From assembly GCA_023313575.1 (NCBI GenBank), contig JAJTTP010000014.1, positions 310,001 through 374,000 on the forward strand: 64,000 bases of DNA, in the 5' to 3' direction. Position numbers and translations under genes: made by a program. Positions 22,064-32,936 of the stretch are shown here, one piece after another. Below the pieces are notes generated by a model that had not been told where the DNA came from, did no database searches, and worked only from the letters and a program-made list of their open reading frames with translations. The number at the start of each line of letters is the position of its first letter. Position 1 is the first letter of the stretch. Origin of the DNA: Eutypella sp. D-1. Its lineage: Eukaryota; Ascomycota; Sordariomycetes; Xylariales; Diatrypaceae.

Positions 22064-23255
22064 ATGGGCGATTACATGCGGGACGGGAATTCGAGCCCTT
22101 CTCTGGGCTATAACCGCATCCTGTATCCAGGTGTGCCTGAAAAGTCAAGACTGCGGGTTGGCGACCAGGGATAGTAATTATCAATGGTGCCAGATTGAGG
22201 CAGAACGCTAAACAAATCAGACAAGACAACACGAAAATGAGCAGCAAATATTTCCGAGGGCATGTGAGACAAAAGGCACCCCTATGTCTTGAAAATTGCT
22301 ACGGCCATGTGTGATAATCCTACGGTTCGAGAGACGACATACGGGTGGCAACCCCCCCTTCTATCATGTCATGGACCCCTTAGCATCGGATGTGGCACTT
22401 CCACCAACGATACACTTTGGTAGGCGCATCTGTCCCGGAGTGGTGGTGCATGGTTTCCAATTCGGTGGATTGGATACCATGACATGACAACTATCGATTG
22501 TTATTGCCTGCATTTAACTTGTTCACGTCGATGATTCGTCAAGGTAATCTTTCATGATCAATCCGGATCTTGAGGAAGCCGCTCAGCTGCTCAGGGGAAT
22601 ATCAGCTGAAATAGTATTTCAGGTACCTAGCTCGTAGGTAGGTACGTACTAGTGATAGTTCGGATCCTCTCCCCCACTTCTTTCCGGGCTACGGGCTACG
22701 GGTTCCACCCTGGACCGTACCTGCAGGGAGGGCCCAGTCTTTTTGGTCGGGATCTACCTGCCTAACAAGAAAAAGCCGACGCCAGTTCTGGCTCTAGCGT
22801 CCGCTTATATCAGTTATATCAGTTACATGCACGCCGCCCTTCTTCGTATTTACTTACAAGGGGTAGTTAGTAAATAATAAGCAGATAAAAGTTTAAACTA
22901 ACTAATATTTACTTCACGGTGTTTTTTTTTGTCCCTCTTCTTTACCTGAGATGTCGCGTGTACGGTAAAGACGGAAGAACCGTAAAGACGGTGTGAAGTC
23001 GGTGTAAAGTGTTACCCTCCAGAAAACTTCCAACCTTCATCTTTTTTTTTTTCACTCTCTTAATCCTGATGTTTAGATCGTATTTGGGCCCAAGAAAATA
23101 TCTATAGATCAACATAATCACATTCACTCACTGCTCATGCTCAATTATTATCAACCGGTTCACTCACTAGTTTTTTAAAGCGTTAACTACCTCAATTCAT
23201 TCATATCTTGTTTAGATAGAAGAACTTATTCATTCATTCTCCCCCCTCACAAATC
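22064..23255. other. Intergenic region
   Basis: No supported gene. It includes a small repeat around CGTAAAGACGG (22959-22990) and T-rich tracts near 22920 and 23041. The stretch with CATTCATTCTCCCC just before 23256 is a pyrimidine-rich leader of the sphingoid-base kinase gene. Confidence 0.45.
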
Positions 23256-25077
23256 ATGACCGCCACCGCTCCAACCAATGCGGACCCGCCGCTCAACCAG
23301 GCCCCCGGCTCGTCCGGAGAGACGTCATTGAAGTTGGCTAAAGGCGTATCACTTACTTTCGAGGACGACTCCCTCATCGTCAAAGGTATGCTCTGCAATG
23401 CCTCTCTCGCTGGTCCCAAATTGGAGCTCCAATTGAAGCTTGTATAACACTCCAATGGCTAACGCGCGACGTTCGTCGAACCCTTCCCCCTGCCACTAGA
23501 TAAGGAACAGGCGAAGAAGAGCCGCACAAGATTCTGCGGCGTCCCGATCGGTTCCGGCCGTCCCGAGCTCGCGATTCCCTTCTACAATGTCCTCTGGGCT
23601 GAGGTGCTGCGCGAGGACGGACAGACCCCCGCCCTCGTCATCGACTACGCGCTCGAGGCTAAGAACCACCAAGTCCGGCCGCGCAAGCTAACCTACGCGC
23701 TCGCCACCGAGGGCGAAGGCGAGGGTAATGCCCTACTACCGGAGACGGCGGAGTGTTTCGCCGAGAGCCTGCTCACGCGCGCGTACGGTCCCGCGCAGCG
23801 CCGCAAGCGCGCCAAGGTATTGGTGAATCCGCACGCGGGGCCGGGAGGCGCGGTGAAGACATGGGAGCAGGAGGTGCGGCCGGTGTTCGAGGCGGCGCGG
23901 ATGCACATCGACGCGACGGACACGACGCAGGCGGGGGAGGCGGTGGGGATATGTCAGCAGCTGGACCGCGAGCGGTACGACGTGGTGGTGCCGTGCTCGG
24001 GCGACGGCTTGCCGCACGAGGTGTTCAACGGGCTGGGACGGCGGGCCGACGCGCGCGCCGCGCTGCGCCAGCTCGCCGTCGCCCACATCCCCTGCGGCAG
24101 CGGCAACGCCATGAGCTGCAACCTCAACGGGTCGTTTCGGCCCGGCCCCGCGGCGCTGGCTATTGTCAAGGGCGTGCGCACGCCGCTCGACATGATGAGC
24201 GTGACGCAGGGTGAGGGCACCGAGGACGCGCCCGTCCGCCGCACGCTCAGCTTTCTCAGCCAGAGCGTCGGTATCGTCGCCGAGAGCGACCTCGGCACCG
24301 AGAACATGCGCTGGATGGGCCCCCACCGCTTCACCGTCGGCGTCGCCCAGCGCATCTTCTCCAAGAAGGTCTACCCGTGCGACGTGGCTCTCAAGGTCGC
24401 TGTCCCGGACAAGGACGCCGTACGCGCCCACTACCGACGCGAGAAGGAGGCCCACGAGGCGAACTCCGGCGTGCGCAGGGAGAGCGGGGCCGCGGACGCC
24501 GGCGCCGGCGCCGACTCGGTCGACTCGAGCGAGGTGGACGTCAGCGAGGGGCTGCCGCCGCTCCGCTACGGCTCGATCAACGATAAGGTGCCTGACGATT
24601 GGGAGAAGCTATCGCTCGACAAGATGGGGAATTTCTACTGCGGAAACGTAAGTCTAGTCTGCTAATTACCTTGAAGTCGGGGAGAACATTGCCTAACACT
24701 TCTCTCTTTACCAGATGCCGTACATGGCGCCAGACGCGAACTTCTTCCCGGCAACGACGCCGAACGACGGGCTGATGGACCTGGTGGTCAACGACGGCGA
24801 CATCCCCGCGCTGCAGTACCTCGAGCTGATGACGTCGATCGAGAAGGAGCGGTACTACGACAACCCGCTAGTCGCGTACCGGAAAGTGGCGGCTTACCGC
24901 ATCACGCCGCGGCAACAAGACGCCACTGGCGGTTATATCAGCATCGACGGCGAGCGCATCCCCTTCGAGCCCTTCCAGGTCGAGGTCCACCCGGGTCTCG
25001 CTACCGTCCTGTCACGCCGCGGCAGGTACGAGGCTAATGGCCCCTCGGGATGGGAAAACGCCACCGCCGCCGTTTGA
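23256..25077 (+). CDS. Sphingoid long-chain base kinase (LCB4-like, DAGK_cat domain)
   Basis: Phosphorylates sphingoid bases with ATP to give signalling phosphates. Three exons: 23256-23385, 23500-24647 and 24715-25077, in phase, 546 aa. The catalytic domain begins with KVLVNPHAGPGGA. The nucleotide-binding block is VVVPCSGDGLPHEVFNGL, where family members carry SGDGxxxE. AHIPCGSGNAMSCNL and SFLSQSVGIVAESDLGTE follow. Exon 3 carries PNDGLMDLVV and the closing DGERIPFEPFQVEVHPGL, typical of LCB kinases. A variable acidic and Ala/Gly-rich linker lies near residues 350-385. The intron at 23386-23499 splits an aspartate codon and has a CTAAC branch site. Confidence 0.93.
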
Positions 25078-25620
25078 TGATGCTGCATGATGTGATGTGA
25101 TGTGATGATTGGTTTATGTGATGAGGACAGGTGGTGCAGCATGCATGATGAGGGAGCGGAGGCGAAACAGCGAGATTTTATATTGAGTACGAATTAGCAA
25201 CGAAAACGCCGCCTGAGATACCCCCTTGGAAGCCCGATAGAGGCGGACTTATGTATATATAGGCCCCCTCACTTTTTTTATTCCCCTTTTTTTTTTTAAG
25301 TATATGTACCTTATTAGCGCGGCGGTGTATATGGATTTTGTTGTTGTTTACGTAGGGCTAATGAGCAGCGATAGTTGAAAACAACAGAGAGCATTGGAGC
25401 ATTGATTGATTGACTGATTGATTAATTGGTATCCATGACGTACTTTTCTATCGAAAGACAAAAAAAAAACCATCCGCGAAAAAAGTCAAGTGTTAAAATC
25501 CGGTTCTTAAAATCCCGACAAACCAACGCCCCAACGCCCGCCCGTGCCGTGCTTCTTCCTAGTCTGCACCCCCCCTTCACATCATAGATCCATCGATCCC
25601 ATTGTAAACTTGAATGACAC
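25078..25620. other. Intergenic region between convergent genes
   Basis: Convergent 3' flanks of the lipid kinase and RRP1 genes. A small tandem repeat of GATGT units lies at about 25088-25108, and T runs near 25270-25300. No gene was recognised. Confidence 0.5.
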
Positions 25621-26619
25621 TTAATCCCTAAACCCCGCCCATCCATCATCCTCCTCTTCCTCCCCCTCCCCCTCCCCCTCATCCCCTCCACGCCCCCTGT
25701 TCCACGGCAGCCGGTCATCAGCCAGAGATTCGCGGGCGCGCGCGCGCACGGGTTTGCTGGGGGATCGGAGCTGGGTCTCGACGAGGGCGCGTAAGCGGGT
25801 CAGGAAGGCTTCATCGTCGTCAGCGTTATCGTCGGCGGCTTCCTCGTCATCGTCGTCGGGCGACGGCAGAAACCCAGCCTTCTCGACCTCATCGACCCAG
25901 ATATCCAGGACATGCAGGCGCAGACCGACGGGCATCTTGGACAGGTCGCCCGTGGGATCGAGGGGCCAGTCGCGGAGCACGGCTAATAACGCTTCTTGTC
26001 TAGCATCCCCCCCCTTCTTCCCCTTCTTCGCTTTTGTACGTTCGGTAGCGGTGGCGGTGGCGGTAGGGGCGGCCCACTCGAGACTAGCGCCTAGCACGCG
26101 ACGGACGAGGAGCAGGAATTTCTCGAGGCGCAGGACATCGATGGCGGTCCACTCGCGGGCGAGGATCTCCCAGAAGGCAGCGAGCCAGGACGTGACAGCT
26201 GCGAAGTCCCCGCCATTCTTGTCGTCAGGTGGGGAGGAGGAGGAGGAGGGGAGGGCGCCGAGGAGACCCGCGAGCTCGGCGCACAGGTTCTGCTGCGGCA
26301 CGGCGCGATCGCACATCCATAGGCTGTAGAACAGACCCTTCCAGAGCTTCAGGTCGTCGAGGTGCGTGCGCGTTGCTGATGAGGCTGATAGGAAGGTGCG
26401 GAGCGTTGCGAGGGCTGATGTGCGGGTTTTCTTGTCTGTTTGGGTGGGGAGGGAGGGAGGGAGGGGGAGTTGGTTAGTTAAGCTTCTTGGGGGGAGGGGG
26501 GAGGGGGGAGGGCGCGGCCGACGCAGCGAAGGCATGCGAGGTATCGTTTATCATCCTGACGTACCACTTGAGGCTAGATGTTTTATAAAGGGCATGTTTT
26601 GCTCGTCGGTAGTCGCCAT
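25621..26619 (-). CDS. RRP1: RRP1/Nop52 family ribosomal RNA processing protein
   Basis: Nucleolar protein for maturation of 27S pre-rRNA and the 60S subunit. Exons on the minus strand are 26619-26565 and 26435-25621, giving 289 aa. The 55-nt first exon encodes MATTDEQNMPFIKHLASS, and the splice leads into DKKTRTSALATLRTFLSA. The family signature DLKLWKGLFYSLWMCDRAVPQQ is followed by LAAFWEILAREWTAIDVLRLEKFLLLVRR and MPVGLRLHVLDIWVDEVEKAG, in the order of Nop52 proteins. The C-terminus is acidic (a DDDD run) and ends with a Glu/Gly-rich tail. It is convergent with the sphingoid-base kinase. Confidence 0.92.
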
Positions 26620-28366
26620 CGTGAGGGAATCTACGGGCCGCGAAGCCGTGCGTCTCTGCTAAACGTATAGGTGTGGATGTGTGTTGTCTGTTGGTTAAGA
26701 AAAAAAAAAAAAGACAAAGTCAATTGCAATCTTCAATGCCTTTTCGATATGTCGCCCAAGTCGTATTCGCTATAAGATCGTGTTCATTCCTGAGGTTCAT
26801 AGATTTCAAAGTTGCAAGATACGAGGTTGGTTGTTGGCTATCGACAACTTCTCTCACTTATCGATTACCCAAACCGAAATTTTTGGCCCTATTAGAAAGT
26901 TTTAGTGGGGGCTCAACGGAATGGTTTCCGCTAGCCTACAAGATCCCCACTGTGGGGCATATATACGCACTAACCCATATCGTAGGGCTGGTAGTCGGAC
27001 TTAGCAGGATCATAGTAATGGTCAAGGCTTAATAACCTCGGCCAGTTGGCCAGGTGAATTCATTCAAGGCCCCTCCAGATATTGTAGACAATATCGATAT
27101 TCCATAATGCCTTGTTAATTATGACATGGGTATCGATGGTAGGGATAAATATTGCCTGTACCGGAGCTGTGACATATAACAAGTTTATGCCATGGACGCA
27201 TGTATAGGTGCCAGCTAAGTAGTTAAGGATCGGTGGCGCAGGGAGCTCGACTAACACACTTATACATGTTTCAGAGCTGCCAATAAAAGTTACAGCTCCC
27301 TTCCTTCTAAAAGAATGGGACAGGGACAATAGAAAGGATAGGACTTTGAAATACCTAGTCTCAGTATTAATAGTGATGCTCAGACGGGATAACCGTTATT
27401 GACAGCTTCCCGCTTGCTGCGCAACCTCGGGCATTTGATAGGGTCGAGTTATCTGGCCCCTTACTAAGCGCCGCGACCATCGGAGGTCTTGCGACCGGGC
27501 CGAGAGTGAACAATCGGCGCTGCTTCCGCTCCGTATACGCACAATTGAGTATAGTTGATATACCTAAGTATTAAAAGATGACTAAGATTTCAGCAACGCT
27601 ACCAATGCAGGTAGTAAGACCTTATACCAACCTAGTACTCAAAGAGTAGAGCTCTAGTAGTCAGGTTATGTTGGTCGGACCTATGGGAGGGTCTTATGCC
27701 GTGTACTCCGTATACCTCTTTCAAATAGGTATCGTTAGATTCCTAGGGCGTGATATTGTCTCAATGAACACATGTCCGAGAATGTAACTTACCACTTGGG
27801 CTGCAACTCACATGCATTAGGCCCGGGGCCCTTTCGCCCTTACGCGCATCGCCTCGTTCCACTTTCGTCCTTGCTTGAACGAGAGGGACAAAAAGTAAAT
27901 AGGCAAAGGTCCACGGATTCAATCCAATCAACTTAGTTAGCTGCACCTGCCATCCCAAAAAAAGGATCACACAATATTTCCCCACGGTACACACGAAGTA
28001 CCCAACATGTTCCCTAGGATCCATCAAGGACCCATAACGATCTAAACGCGGCCTCGTGATTCGTCAATGGTACATGCCGATCATTGATCACTTCCCGTAA
28101 ATCCACACCTGTCACACATGGAGGTGTTACCAGATAGGTACTATGTCAATATGTATGTGCCCGAACTGCCAACTATCACCTTGGCCGCATCTAGGGCAGG
28201 CGGGAAAGGCATGGCATGAGGGACGCTCTTTAGCTTTTCGCGGGCCTCCTGCACATAATTTGACCCCCTTCGACCCCCCCTCCTCCCCATTCCAAGTCCT
28301 CGGCACTACTCTCATGGTCGTTCCTATACCTTCGTTCTTAATGCGAACATCCGACCATACGGCAAC
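26620..28366. other. Long intergenic region, probably degraded repeats
   Basis: 1.7 kb without a supported gene. Short frames such as 27060-27329 (minus, 89 codons) have no domain. The composition alternates between AT-rich and mixed stretches, as in decayed repeats elsewhere in the window, but I could not name a family. The last few hundred bases should hold the promoter of the next gene. Confidence 0.35.
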
Positions 28367-30035
28367 ATGTCTCAGTTGCCGCCGGGAACTCTAGACGATG
28401 CTATCGGCGTGCTTATATACACATTTGTGTGCCTCATCGCCAATGTTCTCCTGATATGGCTTCACTGGGTGACCCATCAGAAGCTGAGCTGTAAGGCTGA
28501 TTTGCTTACTTACATCCCTTGTTTATTCCAGCCCATGACGGGACGGGAGGGAGAGAGAGAGAAGTACCGGCTGACTGGCGCAACCCCCCAGATGTAACCC
28601 TGATCGCCTACTTCGCGCTGCTATGCACCGTCAGCAGCATCATACAACAGATATATAACTACACGTGAGTGCCCAGACGTCGCTGCCAGGCCTGGCGGGA
28701 GCTTGTTCGCTGACGAACTTAGGCTATGGCGTGATCTCATGTGGGAGCAATTATACTATATCAAGGAAAACTACGAGAATGCGGACGTCATATTTAATAA
28801 TGGCAATTTCGGCTTCATGCGCGCCCTGGCCATTTTACGTGAGCGAGAGCATAGCCATAGTAACAACGACGTGCGCACTGACTGACACTATGGCAACATC
28901 TCAGGGCTCTTCTGCTACATTATGGAGTCGAGCTATCTCTTATCATAGTGGGTATACGTCCGTTTTCAAGCCATCAAATGCTGCTCTCTAACGGATTGTA
29001 CCAGCTCCATCCAGATAGCCTTCTCGGTCTACGACTTCTGGTCAACTAGACGCCGCGCCGAGCGTGCGTTCTCCCTTCTGAGCAAAATAGTCCCGCTCAT
29101 CTTGGCGGGCATAACCATTGGCCTCCTCCAAACTCCCGCGGTGCAGAGAAGCTTTCTCGTGTACATGGTCGTGGCTAACGTACAAGGTCAGTCAGTCTCA
29201 CACAAACTTATCAGTCAAAATGCCATGATCTGCCTATGCTGAATCAAAACTTCGTCTAGCCGTCACCAGCTGTGCCGTGAGCATTGTCTTGATAGGCCTG
29301 ATATTATTCAAATACGTGCAGACGAAGCGGGGATTCAAGAAAATCGGCTCCGCTCTCCAGGGACGACGCCGGAGACTGCTCTCCGGAAGCAAGAATTCTA
29401 GCTCGGGTACTGAGTCCGGCGAGCACCACCACGAGGCGAGGGCACCGCCTAGGGTATTCGACGATAGTTGGCTGGTGTTTCGGCTCTCCATGGCGATCCT
29501 TCTCATCTCGTATGTTGTCCTAGCCGATCCTCGGGGTTGTAGACTCAAAGGGTCCCACTAATAATACGTGTCCAGCTTGTTCATATTCGCAAGTCTCGTC
29601 ACGCATCTCCCCCAGAAGGACGACGTGGCCAGGGACGCGCAGGCCGAGGAGCCGGACCTGAGCCCGGCGCGCGCCTCGTCCAACATCACCGGATACATGT
29701 ACGGCGTGACGCCTGGTCTCGCGATCTGGATCGTCTTCGGCCTCACGAAGGAGTTCCGACAGGTCATGTACGAGAGGTTCGTGCCAAAGAGATGGCGGAG
29801 GAAGCAGCGGCAGTCGCAGTCCCTGTTCCGGAGTCCCTGGAGTCCGACCCCGAGCAGTTCACAGACATCAGGGCCAAGAATGGCCCCGACCACCACCACC
29901 ACTACCACTGTCGATGTCGAACTCCAGCTTGATGATTGGAATCGGGGCACGAAGAAACGGGCGACGTCGGAGGTGTTCCAGACGCAACCATTATTGGGAG
30001 GAGGTCAGCCGGCAGGCCCGGGGAGAGGCGTATGA
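28367..30035 (+). CDS. Multi-span integral membrane protein, unknown function
   Basis: Seven exons, all phase-consistent: 28367-28490, 28532-28664, 28723-28838, 28905-28947, 29005-29186, 29260-29509 and 29576-30035, giving 435 aa. Hydrophobic segments include AIGVLIYTFVCLIANVLLIW (about 12-31), VTLIAYFALLCTVSSII, LFCYIMESSYLL, IVPLILAGITIGLL, CAVSIVLIGLILF, LSMAILLISLFIFASLV and VTPGLAIWIVFGL. This is about seven spans with an extracellular or lumenal loop (FNNGNFGFMRAL) and a long polar C-tail with a Thr run. The 7-TM layout recalls fungal receptor-like proteins, but no diagnostic motif is seen, so no function is assigned. The many tiny exons make automatic predictions here error-prone. Confidence 0.78.
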
Positions 30036-30249
30036 TTTAGGTGTGAAGGAAATGGTTCTCATTCCAGAGCGTTAAAAACGGATGACGTGCACACAAAGCA
30101 AACGTTTCACAACTTGGTTGCAGCAAATGCTACACATACATGCCATCCTCTTCAAGAGCAGAGAAGTGCTGGCAGCTGCCAAGGTCCCAAAAGTAAGCCC
30201 CCGTAAAACACTCCCACCTAGACGCAACTACTTAACCCGCCCCCCCGTC

Positions 30250-30505
30250 TGGCAGAGCGCATAAAAAACCGGACGGGTCTTTAAATGGTTCATCCAACAC
30301 CAGCTTTTCACCATATACATAATAACCGACCAAATATATATAATAACCTTAAAACCTAATAGGTATAAAAGAAATACTTATAGAATTTAGTTATCTCAAT
30401 AGATTTATGCTGTTTGCGTTATTCAAATTATTATCAATTTTTAAAACTGTTAATACGCAGTACGGGTAGGTTTGAGACCCGTCCGGTTTTTTATGCGCTC
30501 TGCCA
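30250..30505. mobile_element. MITE-like element with perfect 31-bp terminal inverted repeats
   Basis: The 31 bases at 30250-30280, beginning TGGCAGAGCGC and ending GGACGGGTCT, are repeated exactly in inverse orientation at 30475-30505. They enclose about 194 bp of very AT-rich DNA with no coding capacity. Total length is 256 bp. Small size, perfect inverted termini and AT-rich interior fit a non-autonomous DNA transposon (MITE). A clean target-site duplication was not seen; the flanks show only a weak CCCGT similarity. Identity of the arms suggests recent activity or selection on the palindrome. Confidence 0.65.
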
Positions 30506-30879
30506 AGCCCGTTCGCTCACGACGATTTATGAACAGAGAGCGACAGTAGTTCGAGACCCCTCTTCTGGGTCGGTCTTGGATGGGACATTGTTTTCCCCAA
30601 TTAAGACTGCCGATTCAAAGACATAAGCGCGGGGTGCCCCACGACAGGACAAGATCACGACTATTTCGAGTAAGGGAGAAAACACTGTCTCAGCGGTTAC
30701 GTAGCCCATATTCGTATCCCCTATCTTCTGATCCTTTGCGGAAGTGGGCAAGTACGGCTGCCATATACTACAGTGGTATGAGGTATACACCCAAACACCT
30801 GAGTTAGGTTTTATGCCTCGAATACGGAATGCTAATTATGTTGTGGTATAGTAGAAGAAATGCATTTTTCGGTCTCAAA

Positions 30880-30894
30880 GGGGGGGGGGGGGGG
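30880..30894. repeat. G15 homopolymer
   Basis: Fifteen consecutive G on the plus strand, the first of several long G/C runs between 30.9 and 32.5 kb. Confidence 0.95.
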
Positions 30895-31194
30895 CGGTTC
30901 TCCCAAATACCAATGGGCAGGCGGTGAAGCGGGAAACTGGTGCCGTGGAGCCACGCACGCAGCGTTACTGTGCTCCGGTGACGCTTATATGTAGGACTGT
31001 CGTCTTGAGGGGTCAACTTCTGTTAGCAGATTCCTAACTCGGGCTTACGCCGAAACTTCATGAAAAGGTCAGAGAATACCGATTCGAAATCCAGTTCTCG
31101 CTTCATAGATTATGTCCCTAGCCTTATGCTTTTGTTCTCTGTTCCCTGCAGGGGGATCTGGTAAGACAATCAGTCGCACCGTGGGACATGATGA

Positions 31195-31218
31195 CCCCCC
31201 CCCCCCCCCCCCCCCCCC
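31195..31218. repeat. C24 homopolymer
   Basis: Twenty-four consecutive C on the plus strand (G-quadruplex potential on the minus strand), 360 bp upstream of the small secreted protein gene. The exact length may be affected by sequencing. Confidence 0.9.
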
Positions 31219-31418
31219 TTCTCCCCCCGGCTGGGGCAGAAGTGCAATGTGCTGCGATGCGATGTATCAGGCGCCAATCAATAATGTCTAACAAGCAACG
31301 GAGATATCCGATATGCGAGTCTCCTGTATCTCTCACGGCGCCGCTAGAGAGAGGTCGGGGTGGCGAACTTGAATGAAACCTTCTACGCCCTTGCCAGGAT
31401 CTGGCATGCCTATTGTCA

Positions 31419-31438
31419 TTATATATATATATATATAT
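31419..31438. repeat. TA dinucleotide microsatellite
   Basis: About ten TA units, 140 bp upstream of the start codon of the small secreted protein. It may serve as a TATA-like element, which is inferred. Confidence 0.9.
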
Positions 31439-31577
31439 GCCAAGGATGCAGCATGCAGCCCACGGGCTACGTTTTTCCAACGGTTGTACTACCCAACGGC
31501 TTTCTTCCAGCATACGCTTGTGACAATAGTACGATAATTACGATTTAATATTTTCTACTTGGAGAGGTTTTTTCATC

Positions 31578-32116
31578 ATGAAGTTCACGGCAGCCCTGAT
31601 GACCTTCCTCCTCGCGGCCGGCGTTCTCGCGGATAGCTGTAATCGCGGCGGTGTGTACTGCGGCTCGTCGCTGCTGCGGAAGGGTATGTAAGCACCAGAG
31701 CTTTGCAGCCTCGTAACTAATTAGTGACCAACACCGATGACGCTCCCCCTTTCTACGCCCCTATCATCACCCCTGCCCCCCCCCCCCCCCTCCCCCAACC
31801 TTCCCCGACCCCGACCCAAGCAAAAGAAACGCTCAGCTATCACAACAACCACAGCTCCCAACACCACCACCACCCCCATCCTGTCCCGTCCCGTCCCGTG
31901 CTATCAATTAAATCAACTAATCAATGAATATATTTCGCAGGCGACTACCGAGACCACATCAAGCGGACGCTGAAGGCGGCGAAGCAGTCGACGGACGAGC
32001 GGCACATCCAGAACTCCAAGTTTGATTGCGTCAAGGACGGCGGCATCGTGTTCCGCGAGTTCTGCTCCCGCGGCTGCGGCGGGACCGATTCTACGAATCC
32101 GGATTACTGTCTTTGA
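31578..32116 (+). CDS. Small cysteine-rich secreted protein (effector candidate)
   Basis: Two exons, 31578-31683 and 31941-32116, joined in phase 1, give 93 aa. Residues 1-18 form a signal peptide with a hydrophobic core (ALMTFLLAAGVLA) and a likely cut before D19. The mature protein of about 75 aa has six cysteines, C21, C28, C65, C77, C81 and C92, enough for three disulfides. A basic helix-like middle (DHIKRTLKAAKQ) lies between C28 and C65. The spacing C-x6-C ... C-x11-C-x3-C-x10-C resembles small secreted proteins of ascomycetes. The 257-nt intron is long for this genome and contains a run of 15 C and CCCGT repeats. Secretion is well supported. A role in host or microbe interaction is inference from size and cysteines. 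Confidence 0.75.
31776..31790. repeat. C15 homopolymer inside an intron
   Basis: Fifteen C within the intron of the small secreted protein gene, followed by C-rich and CCCGT-repeat sequence to about 31900. Confidence 0.9.
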
Positions 32117-32936
32117 TTGCTGAGTCGGGGTCGGGGCGGATGGGGCGCTTGACTGTGAGGGTGACGGGTGACGGTGGGGGGGAGGGGGTGGTCGTGATAT
32201 ATGCGGTTGTTATGATGGCTTAACAATGTGTCCGGGAGGGATTCATGTTTTGGAGGTAGGCGTTACGGAGATATCTGGTGACTAGCATAATCCCCCTATC
32301 TTGGTCTGTGGGGCTCGCGATCCTTTATAGGGCCGCGGATCGAAATTACTCCGCCTTCAAGCAGGCCTAGGTAAATGTGTTTGTTAGTTGCAACAATGTA
32401 AACCCCGTCGGCCTTTAGCTTAACATGAACCAAAAGAATCGTCCCTGTCACAGTTCTTTCGGGTGCTGTATGCTAGGCCGGTCGCGTGTGGAGTCACTAT
32501 AGAACATCTTGGGGGGGGGGGGGGGGGGCAGGAGAAAGATGGCTCGGGGAAGACTATTTTTGTGGCCGACTTTTTACCTCGCGCCCAGGCTAGCAAGCCG
32601 CTTTCTTTTCATTCTATCCGAGCCGAAGCGCTAGGCAACCCCGGGCCAAAAACTACGGCGGAGTTAAAGTCGGTTACTTGGTCCACTAGCCCCTTGTATC
32701 GGCGTCTTCCGTGTCCTTTAAACTCCGGCATTAGGCCGGTGCAAGAAGTAGCAGATCGGGATATGTCCTCTTTCTTACACCCATTACCATTTCTCGACGG
32801 AGGAAGCAGAGGGCTAAGAGGCTCCGTACCCCGTTAGTATAAAAGCCAGTACCATGGCCGTATTCTACATTACTTCTCACTTGGTATAAAGATTTGACGG
32901 GTATCTACATTTATCTTACTCTGATCTCTAACCAGC
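32117..32936. other. Intergenic region with G18 run
   Basis: No supported gene. A run of 18 G occupies 32511-32528. The frame at 32463-32837 crosses this run and has no domain. The last 100 bases include the promoter and leader of the SDR gene (TATAAA near 32885). Confidence 0.5.
32511..32528. repeat. G18 homopolymer
   Basis: Eighteen consecutive G on the plus strand, the fourth long G/C run within 1.7 kb. Confidence 0.93.

Larger units (their letters stand above)
30506..31577. other. Repeat-prone intergenic region
   Basis: No gene recognised. Contains a run of 15 G (30880-30894), a run of 24 C (31195-31218) and a TA dinucleotide repeat (31419-31438). The final part should be the promoter of the small secreted protein. 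Confidence 0.5.

Noticed and set aside
23736..24455. A 239-codon minus-strand frame
   Set aside because: Antisense shadow of the GC-rich sphingoid-base kinase exon.
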